Source of the DNA: Vigna angularis
Taxonomy: Eukaryota; Streptophyta; Magnoliopsida; Fabales; Fabaceae
Direction of reading: 5' to 3'
Assembly (NCBI RefSeq): GCF_016808095.1
Contig: NC_068975.1
Location: 7,256,001-7,320,000, forward strand
Length of the DNA stretch: 64,000 bases
The notes under the pieces are model-generated. The model was not told the origin of the DNA. It ran no database searches and saw only the letters and a list, made by a program, of their open reading frames with translations. Positions 35,181 through 46,048 of the stretch are shown here, one piece after another; position 1 is the first letter of the stretch, and each line of letters opens with the position of its first letter. The position numbers and the translations under genes were made by a program.

Positions 35181-35329
35181 CCAACTTCTTTCTATTTTAC
35201 TTCTCCTTGGGTCCGATCCGATCTGGATTTTCCCGTGTCAGAAAGTAACCAAAAAAAAACATTTTTATTTTTTTCAAACGTTTTCCTAAATCAAATTTTT
35301 CTCATATCAATTCTTTGTATTGCCCATAA

Positions 35330-35975
35330 AAGCCCAGTTCCTACACTGGCCCAAGCCCAGTTCTCACACTGGCCCCCTAAGCCCAGCTTACACTGGCCCC
35401 CAAGCCCAGTTTTCACACTGGCCCCCTAAGCCCAGCTCACACTGGCCCTCCAAGCCCAGTTCTCACACTGGCCCCCTAAGCCCAGCTGACACTGGCCCTC
35501 CAAGCCCAGTTCTCACACTGGCCCCCTAATCCCAGCTCACACTGGCCCTCCAAGCCCAGTTCTCACACTGGCCCCCTAAGCCCAGCTCACACTGGCCCAT
35601 AAAAGCCCAGTTCCTACACTGGCCCCCTAAGCCCAGCTCACACTGGCCCTCCAAGCCCAGTTCTCACACTGGCCCCCTAAGCCCAGCTTACACTGGCCCC
35701 CAAGCCCAGTTTTCACACTGGCCCCCTAAGCCCAGCTCACACTGGCCCTCCAAGCCCAGTTCTCACACTGGCCCCCTAAGCCCAGCTTACACTGGCCCCC
35801 AAGCCCAGTTTTCACACTGGCCCCCTAAGCCCAGCTCACACTGGCCCTCCAAGCCCATTTCTCACACTGGCCCCCTAAGCCCAGCTCACACTGGCCCTCT
35901 AAGCCCAGTTCCCACACTGGCCCTCTAAGCCCAGTTCTCACACTGGCCCCCAAGCCCAGTTTTCAAACTGGCCAC
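35330..35975. repeat. 50 bp minisatellite (about 13 dimer units)
   Basis: AAGCCCAGTTCTCACACTGG and AAGCCCAGCTCACACTGGCC alternate for about 640 bp, so the basic monomer is near 25 bp and the higher-order unit near 50 bp. Reading frames through it give only repeat peptides. Confidence 0.95.
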
Positions 35976-36497
35976 CATACGTAATTTTCTCTTAAAACAA
36001 AAAAATATGTTTTTCAACTAGTATCATCATTTTCATTTCATTTTACTTTTCTTCATGCATAAAACCAAAAAAATACGCAAAAGTTGAGTCATTTGTTTTC
36101 GATGCAAATCATCCATTTTATGAGATTTCAAAAAAATATATAATGGATGTCATAATCTCCTGGAGTCAAATGATCAAATCACATATTCTTAAGAGATATC
36201 TGTGTGTGCATTGCTTGAAAACATCGTCCTTCAACCTTCATTATACCAAGAGATTGGCCCAATCATGTTCTTGAGCCCAAATAATAAATACCAAGTTTTA
36301 CACTGGGGCAGATTTTCCATTACCTCCACTGCTTTCATTTGGGAGATCCTGGAATCCGTTAAAAAAAAAATAATAAAAAAAATGAAAAAAGAATGAAAAA
36401 TGACTCTGTTGAGATCATTTAGTCTTTGTCTCTTAATTAATCTTTTGAAAATAAAACAACCAAAATTTGAAATGATGTGTGGCCATCTTTCTTCATC

Positions 36498-36530
<33 letters not shown>

Positions 36531-37195
36531 AAAGACATATCCTTTGATACCCAATTTGAGCCAATAAGAATTTTCTTTTCAAAATTTTACCCAAACAAGG
36601 GTCACCATCACAGTAGAAGTCGACTCAAATTGCAAGAGGAACACACCCAGTGATCAAATGAAGAAAATTCCTCAAAAGTGAAGGAAAAATACAAAGAATC
36701 ACGAAGTGATGGCAAGCAAAGAATGAAATTTGAGAAAGGGCAAAGTAGTCAAAACAGTTTTGACGAATAACTGATACAAAGTATAGATGGTAACCCTTGT
36801 GTTTCAAAAACAAATACCCACAAAAATTTATTTGAGCCCTTATATCCTTTCTTTCAACACCCTTTAGCCCAAGCCACAGTACCAGCCCAATAAAAGTCCA
36901 CACAGATTGAATAATGGTTGCTTAACTTTTCATAAAGTTTAATTTTCGAGACAAATCAAAATGACTAACAATGCAGTCAAAAAAAAAAAATGAAAAATGA
37001 TGAAAAATAAATGTCCTCGGATGAAGGGAACTCCCTTTTGATTAAGATTTTACAAAGGAGAATCAAGCCAATTGGGGCAATCTTTTCAAGCCAATTCTTT
37101 CCATATCCATCACAAATTCCTGAACACATTCAAATCCCATTCAAACTCTTCCCCCGATTCCCAAACTAGGGGACAATTTTGGGCAACTTTATTTC
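35976..37195. other. Interior spacer with a 30+ bp A tract
   Basis: No gene is seen. A long A run sits at about 36497-36529. Its upstream text shows no clear coding or SINE signature. Confidence 0.4.
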
Positions 37196-37620
37196 ATATG
37201 TTTTGGCCCTTTCAAAATATGGTGCAACTTTGTTAGTCTCACATTTGTTTCATCTGTATATTCAAAGTTCGTACCAAGACCGGGGCATCCCTTGTTGGGC
37301 CTCTCAGATTTGTCCGTACTGAAATTCATAGATCCACCCTCAAAGCAGGGGCAGACACTTTGGGGCTTTGTATGATTTTGAGTCCATCTTATCATTCGTA
37401 AACCCAAAATGGGGGGCAACCTTTTGTTGAACCTCGCTTAATTGACTCATACCCAAAACCAAGGCAACTTTGTGACTTTCAAATGTTTCGACCCATTCAG
37501 AGTATTGAGCAACTTTGTTAAATCTCAAATTTTTTCATCTGAATATTCAAAGCTCATACAAAGACTAGGGCATCCCTTGTTGGGCCTTGCATGATCTTGG
37601 TTCGCCCCGAACTTCAAAGA
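37196..37620. repeat. Duplicated 270 bp block in the 3' region
   Basis: The segment 37200-37310 (GGTGCAACTTTGTTAGTCTC to GGGGCATCCCTTGTTGGGCC) returns in diverged form at about 37495-37590. Several GGGGCAACTTT phrases lie between. Confidence 0.65.
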
Positions 37621-38109
37621 AATCCATCACCACCAAAATTGGGGCAATTTGCAAATCCCACATGATATTCTCACTCCCTGATTCCTGACCTATTCCTTCA
37701 CAATTCACAGATACATTTGTCCATACCAATACTTTTACCATGTTCCAGAGCAGCTTCTGGATATCTACTACTTCACAATGGCCTTTGTAGCCGTTTTAAG
37801 GAGTAGAAGGCTCAAGAGGCCCACCCGGTACTCTCCAAATCCTTCCAATCATCCTCCACATATTTTAACCAACCTCTGATATCAAGCATGTACACACTAG
37901 TATCTCGTCAAGAAATGCGTAGCACACAAGCTTCATTTTGCACAGTTGACTTTAGAATTTGGACGTCCATTGAAAGGAAATTGGAAGTCTAGATCGTCAT
38001 AAATTGGATGATTTCAAAGGAAACAAATTGACTCTAAAAAAAAAATGTGTCATAGGTTCATAATCTTCCAATACATCATGTACATATTTTCATTAACTTT
38101 GAATTTGCC

Positions 38110-38250
38110 TCCATGTATATTCATCAAATTTTTCTTCCTTCAAAAAGACAAAAAAAATGCATCAAAGTTTTCCCCTCCATGTATATTACATCAAATTTTC
38201 TTCCTTCAAAAAGACAAAAAAAATCAACATTCATCAAACTTTTCTTCTCC
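38110..38250. repeat. Short tandem repeat, about 66 bp unit
   Basis: CTTCCTTCAAAAAGACAAAA and the preceding CCATGTATATT...CATCAAA recur twice, with a partial third copy. Confidence 0.7.
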
Positions 38251-38420
38251 AAATTTCAAAATTTTCATCAACCAAGTTTCTCTTGCATATCAAGATTCCA
38301 TATACTTGTACAAAAATGCAACACCTTGTTTCTTAATTTCAAAATCAAAAAGGTTCTCAAAATTTCAACAAATTCAAAAATTTCAATTTTCAAAACAATC
38401 AACCAATTTTACTTTTTGCC

Positions 38421-38870
38421 ATTGGTATCTCGGCCCTCTGTAAGACAATGGTCGAGCCCAATTTTGCTTTCTGTCATTGGTATCTCGGCCCTCTGTAAGA
38501 CAATGGTCGAGCCCAATTTTGCTTTCTGTCATTGGTATCTTGGCCCTCTGTAAGACAATGGTCAAGCCCAATTTTACTTTCTGTCATTGGTATCTCGGCC
38601 CTCTGTAAGACAATGGTCGAGCCCAATTTTGCTTTTTGCCATTGGTATCTCGGCCCTCTGTAAGACAATGGTCGAGCCCATTTTTACTTTTTCAAACGAC
38701 CCTCTGCATGGCAATGGTCAGGTACATTTTTTTTACTTTTTCAAACGACCCTCTGCATGGCAATGGTCCGTACATATTTTTAATTTTCTCAAATGACCCT
38801 CTGCGTGGCAATGGTCAAGTCCAAATTTTAATTTTTCAAAATGACCCTCTGCATGGCAATGGTCGAACCC
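38421..38870. repeat. 55 bp minisatellite, then a related 50 bp array
   Basis: Five units at exact 55 bp spacing (starting 38421, 38476, 38531, 38586 and 38641) share ATTGGTATCTCGGCCCTCTG and AAGACAATGGTCGAGCCCA. From 38690 a shortened relative with GACCCTCTGCATGGCAATGG repeats four times. Confidence 0.95.
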
Positions 38871-39138
38871 AATCAAATTCAAATTTCTCATTCATTTAAT
38901 CTTGTTCATTTTATTTGAAAAAAAAACAAAAAAAACAAAAAAAACAAAAAAATTTTAATTAATTCAAAAAAAATGAAAAAAATTCCCTGTTTGTTCCTGA
39001 TTCCTTTTCTTTGAAAATTCTCTGTTTTTTCCTTGTGTATTTTGAAATCCGAACGAAATTAGTATTTATATCTTTACTTATCTTTTACTCTGATAATATG
39101 AAAACTTTGTTTATCATATGATCTAGTAAAATCTAAGT
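38871..39138. other. AT-rich end of the Ogre-type interior
   Basis: Non-coding, with A-rich runs near 38920-38980. Confidence 0.5.
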
Positions 39139-39151
39139 AAAGAGGGGCAGC
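39139..39151 (+). other. Polypurine tract of the Ogre-type element
   Basis: AAAGAGGGGCAG just before the 3' LTR start at 39152. Confidence 0.8.
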
Positions 39152-42100
39152 TGTCAACACTCAATTTCGTCCGGGTTGATTTAAATAAAATTTATTTTCA
39201 TCAAAAAAAGAAATAAATATCAAAAAAAATACAAAAAAATATATAATAAAAAAAATTATTAAAAAAATAGGGAAAAAGAAAACGTTCGTCCTCTTTGATC
39301 CGGCGTTCGTCCCATTCACCCTGCATGCAACCGTTCGTCCTCTTTAAAAGGTCTGACGTTCGGCCTCGTTTGTTGTCGGTCCTCCATCCTCGAGCGTTCC
39401 AACTGTTTAGCCGCTCGTCCATAGAACGTTCGTCCACCTACCGCTCCAGCTGTCTACCGCTCGTCCTGTACCGTTCGACAATACAGGTTTATCGTTCGTT
39501 CTTCGGTAGCTGAGAGCGTTCGGTCATTTTGTTTAACGAACGTTCGCTCTTCATCTGGACGTTCGGTCTTGGTTCTGTGTGATTGAACGTTCGGTTTCGC
39601 GCCAGGTCCAGTATGGCGTTCGGTGATTTGTTTGTTGAGGCGCTCGTCAAAAACATAGGCAATTTCGAGCGTTCGTTCTTGTTGGTTTATTGACTGGGGC
39701 GTTCGTCCTTAATTTTTTATTCTCAGAAAGTGAGTTTTAACGTTCGTTTTTGGTGACTGTTAACATTCGACCTGGACCAGTTTTGTTCTACCTTGTGAAC
39801 GTTCGGCCTAAGCGTTCGTTCATCTTCGTGAACGGTCGTTCGTTTTGGTAGCAGGCTCTTGACCGAACGTCCAAAACTGGCTGCATTTTAAATTGATATG
39901 TCAGTGAAGATTCCCACCGTCGACTGCCGAAAATGTCTGCCATGTGAAAGCTGCAGACGGTATGGGTTTCGCGATTAAAAAAAAAGGGGTGAAGCAGAGA
40001 ATATTCCTGGCTAACACTTCCACTTGTCTTCCACGTGCGCCCACATGGAACCTCTGCTGATTCCGTCTGCCATCTGAAACGCGTGCAACGCCCTGCCTCC
40101 CACTCACCTGGGGCTCCCACTTACCTTCAGCATCATGACCTTATTCGAAAAAAGTAAGGAAGAAAAAAAACGGAATCTCCAGCAAGGTCACCTCTGCATA
40201 TCCATCTTGAACACCAATACCTTATACAGAGCCCACACTCTGGACCCCTCCGGAATCATCTTCAAGACCTGGGGGAAACTGACTTCACCGGATCTTCATT
40301 TTTCAATCACCAATATACATTGCCTGGAACCCATTTTCAGCCCACCATATTCATCCCTACCCTTCGGCCATCACTTTCATCTCCAACATTGTTCCACCAC
40401 TGGACCTATAATTAACCCTTATACATTATCATCTCCATCCATATTCACCCATTGTCACAGCCACCCTCAAACGCCTCGTAACTACACGACCATCACTCAC
40501 TACACCGATCATCCTCACCCAGTCATCACCTTCATCCATATGCACCAGTCACCATAGCCATATCCACACTCACGGCTATCACCCTTCCGCGTCTTCATTC
40601 ACCAGAGAGAGGAAACCGCTAGAGAGGCTACGGGAAGGAGAATGCCATAGAAAGAGGAAGGAACCGAAGTGGAAAGGAGAGACCCGAAACGGATAACTGT
40701 GAGTGTTGCGAAGAAGCTGCAAGCGGAGAGAAAGAAGAAAGGAAGATTACAGAGAGGGCAAAGAGGAAGCTACTGGAAAGGGCAAGGGCACTTGAAGAAG
40801 GCCACGGAAAGCGGAAGAAACGAAAGGAAGCTTCAAGAGGTGTGTGTTTAAATTGATTGTATTCATTGTTGAAAGGCATCTCTGAAGTACGTAAATTTAT
40901 TTAGCTATGATATTGGAATGCACGTCAAAGATTATCTTGTGTGTTGATGTTACTGTGAATTATAAGGTTGCACTGAGTTCATGTTATCTTTCCCATGCCC
41001 ATTATTCAATTTGAATTTCGAAGATTCATGCATAATCCACCAATTCATTGTTTCATCTTTCTATCAATAAACCATATCCATACCCATGCATCCGGCAATC
41101 CTTAACACAAACCAAATCACCCAGCCATCTTGCGCCATTATCACTGAGACCACTGGTTCATCACTCTTACCTCCCACCATACACCAACCGGGAAACCTGA
41201 TACTACCGGGAATCATCACTTCCTCTACAACTCTTGCTTCACTGCCTTATCATCTCGAATCCTTCAATCACCATCTCTGACCACCGCCAGTCACCATGAC
41301 CTTTTCACTCATCAGCCACTAGGTAGCACCTCCACGGGACTACCAAGAACCCATCTTTGAGTCACAGCCGTCATCATCCCAAGCCCCTCAGCCACCATTG
41401 CCATTCTCAATATTACTGCCTAACTCCTTCATCACCATTGCACCACTGTAACTCCCCACCGTGACCAGTCTAACACCGTCATCATCTTCCTCGGAAGCCT
41501 TCCATCCAAACCACCAAGTTGCTGCCACCATTCTTCAGCCGCCGCTGTCATCCTAGTCACCGCCGCACTATCACCTTGCCTCACTACTCCCAACCAAACT
41601 TCTCCTCCTCTCAAATCGCACCCCCATCTTCATCATGTTCCCATCTAACCCAACACCACAGTGGCAGTCACTGTAAGCCGCCACCGAAACCACTTTCTTC
41701 ACCGTGACCTGCGGCAACAGCACCTCCACAACCAATGTAACAGTCACCACCGCAGCTCACTCCCCTCCGCATGCCATCACCTTCTCAACCCTGCTACCAC
41801 CACGACCACTTCGCCAGCTTCAGAACTAACAAACCCGACCATGGCTTTGGCAAACTCAGAAAACTCATCACCCCAGATCATTATCGCTACCATCCTACTT
41901 CACGCAATTCAGCCGTGAAACCCGATATCCTTCATTGTCATCATCTACACCACCTTCAAACCTCGAGCCACCACCCCAAGCTCTTCTCCATCTTCATTGC
42001 ATCATCCTCAGCCATCTTTGCTGCCGAGGACCTCTATTCTTCTCCCCATATTCACTGGTCATCATCAACCTCCCAACACCTTCGCGAGCCACCCATCTCC

Positions 42101-43819
42101 TCAACCACCGAACACTCTCATGCTTTCTTCAGCACCAAAACTCGCAACCAAACCCATACCATCCGTGAAACTCCCTATCACCGTCTAACTCCCTCATCAC
42201 CATTGCACCCCTGTAACTTCCCCGGTAACAACAGCCCACACTGACCATCATCGTTCCTGCACCCCACCACCCGCAGTGACCCAATCACCTTATCTCTCAA
42301 GCTCGCCCATTTTCCATAACCTGCAGCGAAGTGTTGCATGAGCCGTTTAGCAGAAGCTCTTCGGCCCCACGAGCGTTCGTCTTCTCAATAGACGTTCGTC
42401 CTCAACGTCAGCCTTCCCCACGAGCGTTCGTCTTCTCAATAGACGTTCGTTCTCATTGGAACGTCAGCCTTCCCCACGAGCGTTCGTCTTCCCAACAGAC
42501 GCTCGTCCACAATGGATCTCCTACCTTCCCCACGAACGTTCGTCTTCCCAACAGACGCTCGTCCACAATGGATCTCCTACCTTCCCCACGAACGTTCGTC
42601 TTCTCAATAGACGTTCGTCCCCATTGGAACGTCAGCCTTCCCCACGAGCGCTCGTCTTCCCAATGGACGTTCGTCCTCAACGGATCTCCAACTTTTTTCA
42701 ATGAACGTTCGTCTTCCCTAACGAACGTTCGACTCCTTGTACAGTAACCCTCACCCCTTTGTTTTATTTATTTATAGTAAACTTATTTGTGTTGTTTTGT
42801 ATAAAAATTATAAAAATTGTAAATAATAAAAAATATATAAAACTTTAAAAAAACAATTAATGTAATAAATATCGGTATGAGTACTCGTGCGATCGTACGC
42901 ATCAGCCTAGTACTTATTGCCCAAATATAAAATAAATAAAAGCCGTGTGAGTGCTCGTGCGATCGTACGCATCAGCCTAGTACTCATTACGCAAAACAAT
43001 AAAAGAGAAAGCCGTGTGAGTGCTCGTGCGATCGTATGCATCAGCCTAGTACTCATTACGCAAAACAATAAGAGGAAAAAGCCGTGTGAGTGCTCGTGCG
43101 ATCGTACGCATCAGCCTAGTACTCATTACGCAAAACAATAAAAAGAGAAAGTCGTGTGAGTGCTCGTGCGATCGTACGCATCAGCCTAGTACTCATTACG
43201 CAAAAAATATAAATATTACAACAAAAATACCAAAAAATATAAAAATCTTCAGAAACTAAAAAACATTCACTTTTTCAAAACTACAAACAATATCGCCTTC
43301 CAGAACTACGTGATCCTTGATTCTCCATCAAAAGTGGAGATACGTAGGAGCAAGGCCAGTCCTTGTCAGGCTCACTCTCCCAAAAATCCAAATTATTTTC
43401 CAAACAATTTTTCAAACAAATTCTCAAGCAGTTTCCAAAAGAACTACGTAACCCTGATTTCTCACATGAGAATACGTAGGAGCAAGGTCAATCCTTGTCG
43501 GGCCCAAAAAACTAAAAAATATTGTTTGTTTCTTCAGAGTTCTATTGTAAGGGAAAGTTAAACATTTTGAAAACCACATCCATATTCACGCATTTAGTTA
43601 AAGGTACTGCCTTAGGGCAGGCGTTGTAGGGTGCTAATACCTTCCCTACACGTAACCGACTCCCGAACCAAGAATCTGGTTCAAATTGACCATGCCTTAT
43701 CATTTTATGGTTTTTCCGTAGTTTTCCAGAATAAACTATGGTGGCGACTCCAAAATCTCTTTTCAAAACCCGTTTTCTTTTTATTGGATCCTCGTCCCGT
43801 CGCGATTCCGGTTGCGACA
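39152..43819 (+). repeat. 3' LTR of the Ogre-type element
   Basis: A 4,668 bp copy of 23759-28426 at a constant offset of 15,393 bases. The differences I saw are about 15 single-base changes, for example AATGC/AACGC near 40090 and GGATCG/GGATCC near 43790. The motif array lies at 42368-42738 and the five-unit tandem array at 42876-43203. Confidence 0.95.
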
Positions 43820-44017
43820 CTAACAAATACTAATAATTAACATTGTCAACTAAAAAACATTTGGTCTCGAAATAGTTTATATAATAATATAGTATTTTTT
43901 TTTTAGATTTTGTAAAATGAACTAGTTTTGATTTGTATAACATAAATAATCAACTAAAGATATATTTATTTTAAGTTCAATTCAATTTTACTAAACTACC
44001 ATGTAAAATAAGATTTA

Positions 44018-45252
44018 CACTAGTAAAAAAAATGCTTTTTAACTCGCTTAATAGACATCGGTCTAAGAAAAACCGAAGCCTATCAGAAACCGATGGCAAT
44101 TTTGTAGTTTTGATGAATTTATATGTCTCGGTTCAGTGAGAACCGAAGCATATAGCACACATTCCAGTTTATTAACTCGGTTAAAGGTACAACTGAGTTC
44201 TATAATTTGGGTATTGACTCGGTTAAAAGAGAACCGAGGCCTATTACCTCTCGTACGTATCTCCTTTTTCATTTTTCCAGAAACGCTTTTCTGTCCTCTC
44301 GTAGAGTAGAAGCAGAAACTCTTGCAGTAGAAAAGGGGAATCTCTCTTCTCCCACTTGGCAGCCACGGCGCGAGGAGGCTCTTTCCTCCATTGCAACAGC
44401 TTGCGCTCCGGAGGGGAGGCATGATGGTGGCCGGCGTCGAGAGCGGAGGAGAGGCGCGATGGTGGCCGACGTCGAAAGCGGAGGGGAGGCGCGATGTTGG
44501 CCGGCGGCGAAAGTAGAGGGGAAGCGATGGTGGCTCGCCGATCTAAGGGTTGAACGAATCGCAGTGGTTTCTTGGAGGCGAGGTGGCAGCTAGGTCACAG
44601 CGAGGTCGCGGCGAGACGGCAGCGAGGCCGCGGCGAGACGGCAGCGAGGCCGCGGCGAGATGGCAGCGAGGCCGCAGCGAGACGGTAGCGAGGCCGCAGC
44701 GAGACCGTAGTGAGGCCGCGGCGAGACGGCAACGAGGCCGCGGCGAGACGGTAGCGGTGGTGGCGAGGTCCCGGTGAGGTCGCGGCAAGGGCGTATTTTT
44801 GCTTCTGAGATTTGCATCTGATATTTGAATATGAGATTTGCTTCTAATATTTGTTCTGTATTTTTGAGATTTGGTAGGACCGTTTTGTTTTGCTTGAACT
44901 ATGCTTGAATTCTGGACTGTTCTGGACTATTTTACTTGAACTGTGCTTGAATTATGCTTGGACGGTGGACTGTGAAAGGAAGAGGGATGTGGAAGGAAGA
45001 GGGACTGTGGAAGGAAGAGGGACGTGGAAGGAAGAGGGATTGTGGAAGGAAGAGGGACTGTGCAGACAAAAAAAAAACATGTTTTTGCCTCGGTTATTTA
45101 AGAACCGAGGCATAATCCGATATCGTTTTAACCCGGTTCAGAATCGAGGCATAAAACTACTCCTTTTTTACCTCGTTCGTATATGCCTCGGTTGCAGAAC
45201 CGGTGCCTATAAGCAAAATTAACCGAAGTAATTTCCCCTTCCTGTACTAGTG
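44018..45252. mobile_element. Non-autonomous CACTA element 2
   Basis: A 1,235 bp element with ends CACTAGTAAAAAAAATGC and, inverted, CACTAGTACAGGAAGG, and target duplication TTA (44015-44017 and 45253-45255). Subterminal CCTCGGTT/AACCGAGGC motifs match CACTA elements 1 and 3, so all three belong to one family. The interior is GC-rich, carries two minisatellites (44410-44520 and 44585-44760) and encodes no transposase. It lies about 715 bp upstream of the TATA box of the BAHD gene. Confidence 0.9.
44585..44760. repeat. GC-rich minisatellite in CACTA element 2
   Basis: About eight copies of a 21 bp unit, GAGGCCGCGGCGAGACGGCA, with small changes. The unit length is a multiple of three, so all frames stay open and give Arg/Ala-rich peptides that are not credible proteins. 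Confidence 0.85.
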
Positions 45253-45255
45253 TTA

Positions 45256-45966
45256 CTTCCACTTATATATTATAAATATAGTTATTTCAGGATTTTTAAC
45301 ACTTTTTCTCATGTCAAGACATATCATCTCGAGCATGTGATGACACATTAGTGATCCTAAAATGAGACTATCATAAGTTTAACAAATAACAAATATTATT
45401 AACATATTTTTTAAACAATTTTATTATTATGTAAAAAATAAACTTTTAACTCATTAAATTATTCTACGTCGTAAAAATTTATTTCAAATAACATTGACCT
45501 GTGGTTGACATATACCTACTATATATCCACGTTTGATTTGATGTCACCCAATAGAAATCCAGATTTTGTAAAAGATGTGCTATTTATTTATTTAAAAATG
45601 AGCTTTAATAAAAACTAAAAGTATATCATTTCATATTTTAAAGAAATTAAAATAAAAATATGTACTTTGCAAGGATCAAAATAAAAGTTTATTCATTTCG
45701 TTAAGAACTAAAATATTCAATTTTAAGTAGTTGAAAGATTAGATACAAAGAATTTTTTAATAGAAAAAACAAATAAAAACAAACACAAATTCCTTTTATA
45801 CAGTGACTCATTGAAGTGAATATATAAAGAACTACTTGTTGCCTTAAAAATACGATTGTGTATGAATTCGACTTTATTTGACGTGGATCATTCCAATCCA
45901 GGGAATGAAAAAGTAACAGCAGAACGTGGTTTGATCCCACCATATATATCTTCTCATCACCACGCT
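45256..45966. other. Upstream region of the BAHD gene
   Basis: AT-rich, with no gene seen. It must contain the proximal promoter. Confidence 0.5.
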
Positions 45967-45972
45967 TATAAA
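45967..45972 (+). promoter_or_regulatory. TATA box of the BAHD acyltransferase gene
   Basis: TATAAA in GCTTATAAATGCACC, 77 bases before the ATG at 46049. An ACCAACC motif, like the AC elements bound by MYB factors in phenylpropanoid genes, lies at 46002-46008, probably in the leader. Confidence 0.7.
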
Positions 45973-46048
45973 TGCACCACTTGGACAAACAACTTCACCA
46001 CACCAACCCAATAAACTTTCACACCACCCTTCACGTCTTAATAAAAAA

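Larger units (their letters stand above)
23759..43819 (+). mobile_element. Ogre/Tat-type giant LTR retrotransposon, non-autonomous, carrying an antisense homeobox gene
   Basis: A 20,061 bp element. Two LTRs of exactly 4,668 bp (23759-28426 and 39152-43819) run TGTCAACACTC to GGTTGCGACA and are flanked by CTAAC (23754-23758 and 43820-43824). The primer site TGGCGACTCCACTGGGGA and the LTR end phrases (GGGTGCTAATACCTTCCC, ACGTAGGAGCAAGG) fit the legume Ogre group. By eye the LTRs differ at about 15 bases with no length change, so insertion is recent. The 10.7 kb interior has only a decayed gag (29.6-31.1 kb), no pol, an antisense WOX-like gene, and long minisatellite arrays. Confidence 0.95.

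Noticed and set aside
35330..35975. Protein-coding repeats (HWPPKPS peptides)
   Set aside because: All frames just translate the 50 bp minisatellite.
36497..36529. Poly(A) tail of a retroposed gene or SINE
   Set aside because: No coding remnant, Pol III box or flanking direct repeat was seen; several A runs occur in this element.
44543..44817. Arg/Ala-rich open frames on both strands
   Set aside because: They translate a 21 bp GC-rich minisatellite whose length keeps every frame open.
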